Below are positions 42,201 to 48,160 of a stretch of 48,160 nt of DNA, piece by piece (the first letter of the stretch is position 1; each line of letters opens with the position of its first letter). The notes below the pieces were generated by a model. That model ran no database searches. It was not told where the DNA came from and saw only the letters and a list, made by a program, of their open reading frames with translations. A program made the position numbers and the translations under genes. Source of the DNA: Gammaproteobacteria bacterium (GTDB taxonomy: Bacteria; Pseudomonadota; Gammaproteobacteria; Pseudomonadales; Azotimanducaceae); assembly GCA_028821405.1 (NCBI GenBank), contig JAPPGK010000055.1, forward strand, positions 1 through 48,160, read 5' to 3'.

Positions 42201-42774
42201 ACGACTCCGGCGTTCTGTGCCAGTTCAGGCCGAACGAGTAGGCGATCTGATCGAAGGCTCCAAGGTCCGTTGTCAACAAGCCACCGTTTTTTTGGTGTTC
42301 AAGCATGAAATCCCACATGCGGTTGGCGCAGTTATTGCCGTGACAGTCGTTGACGTTGTTTTCGTAGTCGTGGTTTCCCAATCCCATGAAGATGTGCGTG
42401 TCGGACAGATGCTTTTCCCAGAGCTCTTTCATATGGCCCAACTGGCCATCGTGTCCAAAGTTAGTCAGATCTCCGTTGATAATGATGCCTCTGAGTGGGA
42501 CAGCTGGACTCTCTTGCTTGAGAACCTTCTTCAACTGAGAGATGGCTTTGTATTGGGATTTAACCAAAGCTGACGAGAGGGTCTCGGCGTCGTTGCCGTA
42601 ATTCGGCAACCTTGTGTCGCCGCTTTCGATATAGGGGTATTGCGGATCCGAAGTGACTATCACGTAGAATCGGTCTGCGTCCCCAAGTAGCTCGCGCCCG
42701 GCTTCAACGGAAACAGCACCGTAGCAGACCATGGCAGGCAGGACGAATCTCAACGCTTTCGCTAGATCGAACAT
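36226..42774 (-). CDS. Giant secreted metallophosphoesterase with cadherin and fibronectin III repeats and a pseudo-metzincin C-terminus
   Basis: A 2182-residue exported protein. A signal peptide occupies 1-25. A calcineurin-like phosphoesterase domain spans about 33-350 with SDPQ (42-45), NGDLTN (100-105), GNHD (133-136) and GHVH (297-300). A beta-rich segment with several cysteines follows (380-515). Then five cadherin-like repeats alternate with five fibronectin type III domains (about 525-1512). Next come two 108-residue repeats, each with a TTDC-x(5)-VC pair (1515-1734). The region 1765-2060 resembles metzincin-type peptidases, but HExxH is replaced by NGIAH (1996-2000). The ATG at 42774 has AAGGAG 8 nt upstream. 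It follows the TonB receptor by 46 nt. Probable role: surface or secreted hydrolysis or adhesion; the substrate is unknown. Confidence 0.9.
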   Translation of the reverse strand: MFDLAKALRFVLPAMVCYGAVSVEAGRELLGDADRFYVIVTSDPQYPYIESGDTRLPNYGNDAETLSSALVKSQYKAISQLKKVLKQESPAVPLRGIIINGDLTNFGHDGQLGHMKELWEKHLSDTHIFMGLGNHDYENNVNDCHGNNCANRMWDFMLEHQKNGGLLTTDLGAFDQIAYSFGLNWHRTPESYDDRRGPLWYSFKLGGRASTGDDIRASSLPGVRFIQLQNYADYRKTWNEGRGNETNVEPNWVWLENQLATARYYGEAIVFLDHVGQYIGDMMRMARQYGVAAAFSGHVHTSLGEEDRVWWYSSTTTYFKSGGAMEGNGIRFSGYQADGSFLLVEFDLPNELMKVWKVGNFLRFPDGAGHRVHVGDYPLYPVTYRTGNRKTYSFPRQNPLASGNTIIQNGSNKKIRVKETCIGCSNTLRGDWIQLAPTQRHSSNLTSTTGYAVHGYDIDYYESGQWKDIHFSNPAFSYLVEERCVNVANFESQLLNGPVEHRVGWNSECYYSSHPPNSPAAFDDGDTASFSIAENNTDGASVGTVAATDADGDSLTYSLASGGDNSSFSIGSGGGIRVKAGVTLNFEAKSTYSVTAQVTDAKDGHGTIQATASIDDTIAVTINVTDVDERPDRPDAPTVAAASRTSVVVSWTAVDTTGKPRITYVVDYRAFGTTKWHGVWVDTDTSATLIRLTPGTVYEARVRARNAEGGSPWSAVGSGSTNPNSPPSFVDQPTEMNVEENSAVGTLVGTVEATDADGDSLSYSLFGGGDPRMQFEIGSTTGEIRVRRAVLNHEGAPNPQYTLEVSAHDGFVSTTHNSIAITVTDVNEPPGPPGTPTVEGVSRTSVTTSWTAPDMAGKPAVTDYDVQYRASGAADWTGAQFDGTGTEATIPGLSEGTAYDVQVRATNAEGASDWSASGSGSTHANNPPAFADQPASASVAENSAGGTAVATVAATDADGDALAYSLDSASGAVFDIDLDGNIAVRAGAALDHEATPSYAATVTADDGTDSTDHAVAIGVADVAEPPDAPGTPAVAGASKASVTASWTAPDMAGKPALTDYDVQYQASGASGWTDAGFDGTGTEATIAGLSADTAYSVQVRATNAEGTSGWSASGSGTTNANAPPVFTGPPTAASVPENSAGGTAVATVAATDADAVDTLAYSLDGASGAVFDIDADGNIAVRAGAALDHEATPSYAATVTADDGTATATHAVAIRVEDVAEPPDAPGTPAVAGASKASVTASWTAPDMAGKPALTDYDVQYQASGASGWTDAGFDGTGTEATIAGLSADTAYSVQVRATNAEGTSGWSASGSGTTNANAPPVFTGPPTAASVPENSAGGTAVATVAATDADAVDTLAYSLDGASGAVFDIDADGNIAVRAGAALDHEATPSYAATVTADDGTDSTDHAVAIGVEDAAEPPAAPAAPTVVGRSLSEVSVRWTAPDMAGKPAVTDYDVQYRASGAGGWTDAQFDGTGTAATIGGLGEDTAYDVQVRARNAEGTSGWSTTGIGATKAPLTAAFVDVPAEHDVSLIRFELRFSEEFDDPPRLRARLREAFRVTNGSVREANRLEPGKNRRWTVGVRPDSHDDVTVELPETTDCDAADAVCAADGRPLSNSLSATVKGSPPLTAEFVDVPTAHDGSLFRFELRFSEEFKGTAGLLARLRDKALRATNGTVRETKRVEPGKNRRWTIGVRPDSHVDVTVELPATTDCSAADAVCAADGRPLSNSLSATVEGPSASNAVAAALELLQGPLVVRVARDGEPVQPLPVVASRPTMAVAAVRTDTSARTNVLLRVATGLTVLDIEADLHTTAKESVAGTGVDTPGAFRSVYLAQVPSTHVRPDATFSVLVDPDNAMAESVETDNELALTLSDVHVVEPPTFKVKLVPIAQPGAVRPLTVGDHGPMLAETLALLPIGAYKSDIAPPLRVEGGASARRMLDDVHAVWNREAGPDEFYHGLYRAEQHWPEGLALVGGRVALSPVPADDGRGDAGWFVANGIAHNFGIDEDKAPAATVTYGWSSASERFFSSLDREIMDPSGGPGLYISRWHYERAMAWMGRTAAEAMPADGSEPVTASGSVALTGGLDASGVWYLHTAEQSPASPREASAGEYSAVIYDEAGTPLLQQPLRIISLSTGPGGVWALRVPSTAASARALRIWGPGGDLLLDEELVLDDVPSGARGSP
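38571..39715. repeat. Nearly identical 591-bp tandem duplication within the giant gene
   Basis: Positions 38571-39124 and 39162-39715 are the same sequence at an offset of 591 nt. Only one difference was found in about 550 nt (T at 38595, C at 39186). One period equals 197 codons, i.e. one cadherin plus one FN3 domain (residues about 1026-1222 and 1223-1419). The neighbouring copy on the 39.7-40.2 kb side is clearly more diverged, so the duplication or gene conversion is recent. Confidence 0.9.
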
Positions 42775-42782
42775 CGATGTTT

Positions 42783-42788
42783 CTCCTT
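42783..42788 (-). promoter_or_regulatory. Ribosome binding site of the giant phosphoesterase gene
   Basis: AAGGAG on the minus strand, 8 nt before the ATG at 42774. It selects the start that leads directly into a signal peptide, over an in-frame codon further upstream that would overlap the TonB receptor gene. Confidence 0.75.
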
Positions 42789-42820
42789 GCTTGCAGTTTT
42801 GTACTGTCCTCGTCAACAAA

Positions 42821-45800
42821 TCATCGAAGCAACCCGTCAATCGTGGCGGCGATCTCGACGTAGTAGGACCTGTTCGAGTAGTCGAGGAAACTCACGCCTT
42901 TGTTGTACTCGTTGTCGGTCTCGCCGTTGAAGGTGATCTTGACCCGACGGTCCAGCAGGTCGTTCATCCCGAACCGCAGTGTCGTACTTCGCAGGAACGT
43001 TGGCGCACCAAACCATCCCCCGGCATCGAAGTCGTAGGCGCCACTCAGGTTGACGCTCACCGGGTAGTTCTGCGTCACCCACTCCTCTCCTGTGCGGCCG
43101 CCGCCTAGTTGGCTCGTGTCCTCGCGGTGGGCCAGGTCGACGTTCAGCCTCAGGCTTCGGTATTCCCAGCCCAGGTTCAGGTGCTGGGAGTATTTCGGTA
43201 TCCGGCTCCCCGTGGCCACGATCTCGGCAAAGTACCGTTGACAGAAAAACGAACTGTTCGCCGCGTCGTGTTCGATGGGCTTCAATACCTCGAAACCCAT
43301 GTCCGTAAACGTCTGGAGTCTGCTTTGCAGATCATTCTCGTTGCAGGCGGATACCTCGCGTGCATTCGGTCCCGCGAACCTTCGCAGCTGTCCCGCATCG
43401 TCGTTCTGTGAATCCAGGCGGTTGTAGGCGATCACCTTGTTGACGTTTGCCTGTAGGGAGAACTCGCCGAACTCGGTCTCCACCCGGTACCTGAGCCGAT
43501 AGTCCAGGTTGGCGTTCTCCTGGTAGCCGATGTTGATGGCCCGCCCGTCCAGTTCTCTGATGTACCCCTCGTGGGGGCCGCTGTCGTACCGCCGCAGGCT
43601 GTTCGGGAACCGTGCCAGGATCTCCGGCGTTACCGTGGTGCCTGTGAGACCGGCAAACGACAGTTCACGCCGCACGGCGATCCTGTCGTACAGTTCGCTG
43701 CCCGCGTAGCTCAGTTGGGCTTGCAGTCCGGGAACGAACCCCGGACGCCACTCGAGCCCAATGCTGTTGACCGTTCCCCGCTCGGGCTTCAGTTCAGGAT
43801 TCGACCCCTGCAGAATCCAGGGTAGCGGTATGCCCTCGGCCACGTAGTTCACCGGCGGATTGACCGAAGCGTCCACGAAACTCGGCCAGAGAGATTCAAC
43901 GATGCTGTACGGCACCGCCGACGGCACATTGATTGACAATTGGAGCAGGGACGGCGTGATGTACGAAGTGTGCCTGCTTCCGTATAGCCTCAAGCCCTCC
44001 ACGATCTGCCAGGAGGCGCCCAACTGCCACGTCTTGTAGTCGTAGTTCCCGGACTTCTGCACCCCCGGTTCGCCCCGGGCTGGCGGGCTGGCCCCGGTTC
44101 CGTCCGCGGTCTCCGCCCTTCCGCTCAGGGTTGCCGTCAATTGCGTCACCAGCGGGAGGTCCTTCGCTATCGGCACGAAGAACTCCGCGTAGAGAGCGTC
44201 CACTGTGCGTTCCGCCCTCTGGTCGTCCAGATTGGTGGCTTGTTCGAAACCCTGGATTCCCAGCCCGTTGTTGGTCAGGGTCAGCCGGGTATCCGTGGTC
44301 CGGTACTGGAATTCGAGAACCTTGCGCCGACGCTCCGATCCCAGGACCAGTTGGATGCTCCCGGCTGGTAGTTCGTAGACTTCGCCGCGCACGAAGGCGT
44401 TGATCGTGGCTGTCTCGGACAGAGTGTTGTTGAGTTGCGGCGGGAAGACCAGTTCGTCCACCAACGTCTGGGGATTCACGGCGGTCAGTGTTTCTCCGAA
44501 CGGGTTCAGGAACAGACCGTCGCTCCGATCCAACCACGGCCACTGGCCGTGGTTGTAGCCATTCGCGCCAATCAGCGTCTTGCCCCGCACCGCGGCATCA
44601 AGCTGTAGGCGCCGGAGTTCGTTGAGAATCATCGTCTCCGTTTCGATCCGCGACAGGCGGCCGTCCACCTGCCAGTCCCAACCCTCGAACCACCGGCTTG
44701 GCAGTTCGCCGTCAAAGCCCACGTCAACCGTCAGCGAATCGGATTCGGCCCGCGTGATCAGGTCCTGGAATTCGGAGAAGCGTTTCGCTAGCAGTACGTC
44801 TTCGCCGAATGGGTTGTGCGGGTTGTTCTCCGGCACGGAAAACTCGAGGTAGGCATTGTGCCGCGATGTATTGGTTTCTCGCGGCGCGTACTGCACCGCC
44901 GCGTCCAGTCCGATGCCTGCGCCGAGTTCCTGGCGCAAGTCGAGTCTGATGTTGTAGTCGATCCGGGCTGGGATCAGGTCGTCGCCGGTTATCGGATTGT
45001 CGTCCAGGAACGGGTTGTTCACCGTGCCGAGGAAATCCTCGACGGTCACCACTCCGTCGCTGTTCTCGGGCACGGAGGCGTCGTACGCCGGTTCGCCGTA
45101 TGCCTCGGTCAACGCGCTGATCGCCACGGGCGGTGGCCACCCCTGTCCTGAGACGGTACCGAACGGGGTGAATCGACCGTACGGGTTCGCCGCATCGAGG
45201 TCGGAATCCGACAAGTCCAGCGCCCCTGATCGGAAGTAGTTCAGGGTTCCGGTAAGACTTCCCCGGTCCCAGCCGTACGTGGTGGCGATGCTGGCTGTCT
45301 GCTGGCTTTGCCCTCGTTGTGTCGGTGCGTCGTGCCTCACCCTGACGTAGATTCCCTTGAAGTCCTTGCGCAGAATGATGTTCACCACGCCCCCGATCGC
45401 GTCGGGGCCGTAGATCACCGAGGCGCCGTCGAGCAGTATGTCCACGCGCTCCACCATGGCCATCGGGATGCTCGAGATGTCGCTGAACCCGCCCAGCATG
45501 CCCGATTGGCCGATGCGCTTTCCGTCCACCAGGATTAGCGTGCCTCGTTCGCCGATGCCACGGAGATTGACGGTGGAGGCGCCGGTCACGTTCGCCGTTC
45601 CGTTGAACGTCTCCAGTCCCAGTTCGCCGCGGCCCGTGTAGTCGGTGTTGCTGTTCGCGCCCCCGGCCTGTGTGCCGCCGAAAATGTTCTGCGGCAGCCG
45701 TCTGAACACCTCGTCGACAGTGGCGACGCCCATGATCTCGAGGTCTTCAGCCGTGTAGGTGATGACGTTGTTGATCTGCTGGGCAGGCGGCAGCTTCATC

Positions 45801-46372
45801 CGCGTGCCGGTCACGATGACGACCTCCACGTTGTCGTCTTCGTTTCCGTTGTCCGTCTCGCCGTCCGCGGTGCCGGCTGAGCCCGGCCCGGCCAGCAGGG
45901 TTGCGGCAAGACCGGCGACGAAACTACGCACGGCACCGGTCCGAGTCCTTCGGCGTTCGTTATCCAGGGTCTCTTTCGTGTTCATGGTTGGTCCTCCTTG
46001 CGGCGTGGTCGCGACCTCCGCTCGCGGTCGCACGGCCACCGTCGTCTGCACGACAAAGATGAATTCGAGAGGTGTGTCGGCCAGCAGCACGTCGAACGCC
46101 TCGGCCGAGGTGAAGTCCCCTCGCAGAGGCGGTGCCTGCAGTCCGTCCGTGTATTCGTTGTAGAAGGCGATCTTCAGATCGAATCGCTCGGCGACTTGCT
46201 GGAGCGACTCATCGAGCGGCTGGGCCGGCAGGTCGAAGCGTTCCGCCTGCGCGGCGTTCGCGGCGGTCCCGCCAACGATCAACAAGGCGGCGGCGAATCG
46301 TCGGTGCCACCAATGCGAACCGGGGCTGCCATTCGCCATGCCGCTGCCGTGTGGAAGGCTGTTCCGGGCCAT
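42821..46372 (-). CDS. TonB-dependent receptor with N-terminal STN domain and internal second start
   Basis: An 1183-residue outer-membrane receptor in frame throughout. A first signal peptide (about 22-43) leads to a secretin/TonB short N-terminal (STN) domain at about 44-125, the part that contacts FecR in surface-signalling receptors. Then comes Met130 (ATG at 45983-45985) with a strong AAGGAGGA ribosome site and a second signal-peptide-like stretch (about 145-168). A TonB-box-like VEVVIVTG (182-189), a plug domain with VNLRGIGERGTLILVDGKR and ERVDILLDGASVIYGPDAIGG, and a long beta barrel ending in an aromatic-rich strand follow. The ATG at 46372 lies 3 nt after the fecR-like stop. The imported substrate is unknown. 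Either one protein or two, from alternative starts, may be made. Confidence 0.9.
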   Translation of the reverse strand: MARNSLPHGSGMANGSPGSHWWHRRFAAALLIVGGTAANAAQAERFDLPAQPLDESLQQVAERFDLKIAFYNEYTDGLQAPPLRGDFTSAEAFDVLLADTPLEFIFVVQTTVAVRPRAEVATTPQGGPTMNTKETLDNERRRTRTGAVRSFVAGLAATLLAGPGSAGTADGETDNGNEDDNVEVVIVTGTRMKLPPAQQINNVITYTAEDLEIMGVATVDEVFRRLPQNIFGGTQAGGANSNTDYTGRGELGLETFNGTANVTGASTVNLRGIGERGTLILVDGKRIGQSGMLGGFSDISSIPMAMVERVDILLDGASVIYGPDAIGGVVNIILRKDFKGIYVRVRHDAPTQRGQSQQTASIATTYGWDRGSLTGTLNYFRSGALDLSDSDLDAANPYGRFTPFGTVSGQGWPPPVAISALTEAYGEPAYDASVPENSDGVVTVEDFLGTVNNPFLDDNPITGDDLIPARIDYNIRLDLRQELGAGIGLDAAVQYAPRETNTSRHNAYLEFSVPENNPHNPFGEDVLLAKRFSEFQDLITRAESDSLTVDVGFDGELPSRWFEGWDWQVDGRLSRIETETMILNELRRLQLDAAVRGKTLIGANGYNHGQWPWLDRSDGLFLNPFGETLTAVNPQTLVDELVFPPQLNNTLSETATINAFVRGEVYELPAGSIQLVLGSERRRKVLEFQYRTTDTRLTLTNNGLGIQGFEQATNLDDQRAERTVDALYAEFFVPIAKDLPLVTQLTATLSGRAETADGTGASPPARGEPGVQKSGNYDYKTWQLGASWQIVEGLRLYGSRHTSYITPSLLQLSINVPSAVPYSIVESLWPSFVDASVNPPVNYVAEGIPLPWILQGSNPELKPERGTVNSIGLEWRPGFVPGLQAQLSYAGSELYDRIAVRRELSFAGLTGTTVTPEILARFPNSLRRYDSGPHEGYIRELDGRAINIGYQENANLDYRLRYRVETEFGEFSLQANVNKVIAYNRLDSQNDDAGQLRRFAGPNAREVSACNENDLQSRLQTFTDMGFEVLKPIEHDAANSSFFCQRYFAEIVATGSRIPKYSQHLNLGWEYRSLRLNVDLAHREDTSQLGGGRTGEEWVTQNYPVSVNLSGAYDFDAGGWFGAPTFLRSTTLRFGMNDLLDRRVKITFNGETDNEYNKGVSFLDYSNRSYYVEIAATIDGLLR
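45992..45999 (-). promoter_or_regulatory. Strong internal ribosome binding site inside the STN-TonB receptor gene
   Basis: AAGGAGGA on the minus strand lies 6 nt before the in-frame ATG at 45985. It is the best Shine-Dalgarno sequence noted in this operon and is followed by a second signal-peptide-like N-terminus. It suggests initiation of a receptor lacking the STN domain. Confidence 0.65.
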
Positions 46373-46375
46373 GAC

Positions 46376-47431
46376 CTAGGGCTCACGCCCGAGATGCAGC
46401 GCACGGTGGCCGTCGTCGGCGACTTCCACCCGGATGGGCTCGAGTCCGTCGAGAACCGTGATGAAATGGTCGAGATCGTTGACGTCGAAGCTGCCGGTAA
46501 TGCGTCGCTTCGCCAATCCGGGATCCCCGACCCGCAGGTTCGTTCGGTTGTAGCGGTTGAATTCGGCGACCACGGCTTCGAGGGGTTCGTTCTCGAACAC
46601 CACCCGCCGTTCTGTCCACGCGGTTATCTTTGCGAGGTCCACCGGCGTCGGCGTGATCGGCTTGACATCGCCCAATGCGACCTGCTGGCCCGCACCGAGT
46701 TCGAAGGACTGTTCGATGGGGACGTCCGCATTTGCGGGGAGACCCCCCGAGGACGCCGGTCGCCAGTTGATCGCGACGCGGCCCTCCACCACCGCCACCA
46801 GCGTGTCCTCGGGGCGCCGGTATACCGAGAACCGCGTGCCGACGGCCTCCACGGTGACATCGTGGCTGGTCACACGGAACGGCCGATCGGGGTCGTCGAC
46901 GACATCGAGCAGCACTTCGCCACGATGCAGACCGATTTCCCGCGAAGTGGCGTTGATGCGAATGTCGACGAGCGAGTCGGTATTGAGGGTGAGGGTCGAA
47001 CCGTCGGACAGCACCATGTAGCGCTGCTCGCCCACGTTCGTGGCGAGCGTGTCGGGATCGACAGCGGTTCGCTGCGGTATGAGCCATACGACGCACGCCA
47101 CCAGAACCGCGGCCGCGATGGATGTCGTCCCCGCCAGCCACCGGCGTCGCACGGAACGCCGAGCATGGGGCTGCGGTGCCGGGGCCGGGCGCGGCAACTC
47201 GAGCACAACTCGAGCGGCGTTCCCGAGCACGTCGGCCACCCAATCCGGCTGCAAGGCGCCTCTCAGTTCCGCACGCAGCGCGCTGAGGCGAAGGAACTCC
47301 TCGACGTGCACCGGCGAGCGCAGCAACCAGTCGGCGAATGCCCGCCTATCGTTCGTGGAAGCATCTCCCGACAAGCGGTCAAGCCAGTCGCCAGCCGCCT
47401 CGGTGACCTCCAAAGGAACGTCATCGCTCAT
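46376..47431 (-). CDS. FecR-family anti-sigma factor / signal transducer
   Basis: A 351-residue inner-membrane regulator. The N-terminal cytosolic DUF4880 domain (about 8-55: EAAGDWLDRLSGD, FADWLLRSPVHVEEFLRLSALR) should bind the sigma factor. A membrane helix follows at about 99-119, then the periplasmic FecR domain (LSDGSTLTLNTDS, IGLHRGEVLLDV, VTVEAVGTRFSVYR) and a C-terminal STN-like part (FENEPLEAVVAEFNRYN). It relays occupancy of the TonB receptor to the ECF sigma factor. The ATG at 47431 overlaps the end of the sigma gene by 11 nt; an in-frame ATG at 47449 is possible. It directly precedes the receptor gene. Confidence 0.9.
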   Translation of the reverse strand: MSDDVPLEVTEAAGDWLDRLSGDASTNDRRAFADWLLRSPVHVEEFLRLSALRAELRGALQPDWVADVLGNAARVVLELPRPAPAPQPHARRSVRRRWLAGTTSIAAAVLVACVVWLIPQRTAVDPDTLATNVGEQRYMVLSDGSTLTLNTDSLVDIRINATSREIGLHRGEVLLDVVDDPDRPFRVTSHDVTVEAVGTRFSVYRRPEDTLVAVVEGRVAINWRPASSGGLPANADVPIEQSFELGAGQQVALGDVKPITPTPVDLAKITAWTERRVVFENEPLEAVVAEFNRYNRTNLRVGDPGLAKRRITGSFDVNDLDHFITVLDGLEPIRVEVADDGHRALHLGREP

Positions 47432-47933
47432 TGTTGGAACCCCGTTCATGTGTGCTTGGCGCCGCTGCAAGCGCGATTCGCAGCGCCGCGTATCCGTTGG
47501 CCAGGTAGCGTTTGACCGCCCGTCGGGTGACGCCCATGTGTTCGGCAACCTGCGGGTAGGTCATGTCGCGGTAGACGTGCAGCAACAAGGCAGTGCGGGT
47601 CGCCGCCGGCAGGTCCTCGACGGCTCGGCGGATGATCTCCTGCCGTTGCCGCCTGATCGTCGAGGCCGCCGGGTCGTCCGCCGATTCGAGCGCGCCGAGC
47701 TCCTCGCTGCTGTGGTCCTTGGACTGGGCAGCACGCAGCCGCCACTCCTCGGCGACGTTCAGGGCAACCCGATAGACGTACGCCTCGGGATCGCGGATCA
47801 GCTCGGGCTGTCGTATGCGGATCAGCCGCAGGAATACCTCCTGCGCCAAGTCCGGAAGGTCCGGCGATTCCCCCAGTCGGCGCCTCAATGCGCCCGCGAT
47901 CTGCGGCTGGGCGTCGAACCAACGCAGGAACAT
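47421..47933 (-). CDS. ECF RNA polymerase sigma factor, FecI-like
   Basis: A group IV sigma factor of about 170 residues. Region 2 covers LRRRLGESPDLPDLAQEVFLRLIR and PEAYVYRVALNVAEEWRLR; region 4 contains the helix-turn-helix TYPQVAEHMGVTRRAVKRYL. The fecI-fecR-TonB order is the standard cell-surface-signalling layout, so it should activate this operon when the receptor binds its ligand. I chose the ATG at 47933, which gives a normal FecI length; an in-frame GTG at 48029 would add 32 basic residues unlike the family. No clear FecI-type promoter was identified in 47934-48160. Confidence 0.88.
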   Translation of the reverse strand: MFLRWFDAQPQIAGALRRRLGESPDLPDLAQEVFLRLIRIRQPELIRDPEAYVYRVALNVAEEWRLRAAQSKDHSSEELGALESADDPAASTIRRQRQEIIRRAVEDLPAATRTALLLHVYRDMTYPQVAEHMGVTRRAVKRYLANGYAALRIALAAAPSTHERGSNNER

Positions 47934-48160
47934 GTCTTCGTTGTCAGGCAATCTGACCGTGCCTCCCAGCAGTGCTTTGGCGCTTCGTGTGCGCCGCCCA
48001 ATCCAAGCACCGATCCGCAGCAAAGGCACCCGCGAAACGACGCGTTCAAAGAAGTAGATGGGGTTGCGGGCTCAACTGGCCCCCCGGTGCAATCCGATGC
48101 CGCGTGCCCGCTGTCCAATGAGAAAGTGAGGGTGAAATCGACCGAACCGTGACGCGGTCG

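Noticed and set aside
42775-42840. Upstream extension of the giant phosphoesterase N-terminus
   Set aside because: It would overlap the TonB receptor stop and place about 22 hydrophilic residues before the signal peptide; the AAGGAG site supports the ATG at 42774.
45998-47515. 505-codon plus-strand frame opposite fecR and the STN segment
   Set aside because: An antisense shadow of the strongly supported FecR gene and STN domain.

Overview
The window is one continuous GC-rich bacterial chromosome segment with no rRNA, tRNA, phage or transposase gene that I can find. Gene content and order point to an uncultured gammaproteobacterium. A DUF2066 protein, a CDP-alcohol phosphatidyltransferase and Hda are encoded divergently from purM, and mrp/apbC is followed by dcd; both arrangements are familiar from Pseudomonas-like genomes. 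Cadherin and fibronectin type III repeats in a giant secreted protein, a FecI/FecR/TonB receptor operon and a sulfated-glycan toolkit suggest a marine or host-associated lifestyle. That last point is inference.

Region 1 (about 0.2-22.2 kb) looks like a surface-glycan region with housekeeping genes mixed in. It opens with sulfate activation (cysD, cysN-cysC fusion), a ferredoxin-NADP reductase, a DUF35 protein/thiolase pair and a small phosphoesterase. Two glycosyltransferases, a DUF1499 membrane protein and rfbB follow. A single-chain glycyl-tRNA synthetase overlaps a GcvR-like ACT protein. Next come a stand-alone cysC, a 1494-residue sulfotransferase/coiled-coil/GT2/GT4 fusion on the opposite strand, a methyltransferase, and rfbA-rfbC-rfbD. 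Together these could make PAPS and dTDP-rhamnose and use them to build a sulfated, rhamnose-containing polysaccharide. A roughly 237-nt imperfect long inverted repeat sits between rfbC and rfbD.

Region 2 (22.2-34.8 kb) is mostly housekeeping: mnmC, serA, a murG of unusual subtype, hda, a pgsA-like gene, a DUF2066 gene, purM, dcd, mrp/apbC, a small cation-efflux protein and a sodium:solute symporter. It ends with a truncated CNNM/DUF21 gene and a decayed stretch. Short interspersed palindromic repeats lie at the 3' ends of several genes.

Region 3 (35.1-48.0 kb) is one tightly packed minus-strand operon: an ECF sigma factor, a FecR anti-sigma factor, an STN-TonB receptor with a second internal start and signal peptide, a 2182-residue secreted phosphoesterase and a TlpA-like thioredoxin. 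The phosphoesterase carries five cadherin/FN3 pairs and a metzincin-like domain that has lost its active-site motif. This cell-surface-signalling operon and the sulfotransferase fusion are the two most novel-looking systems here.
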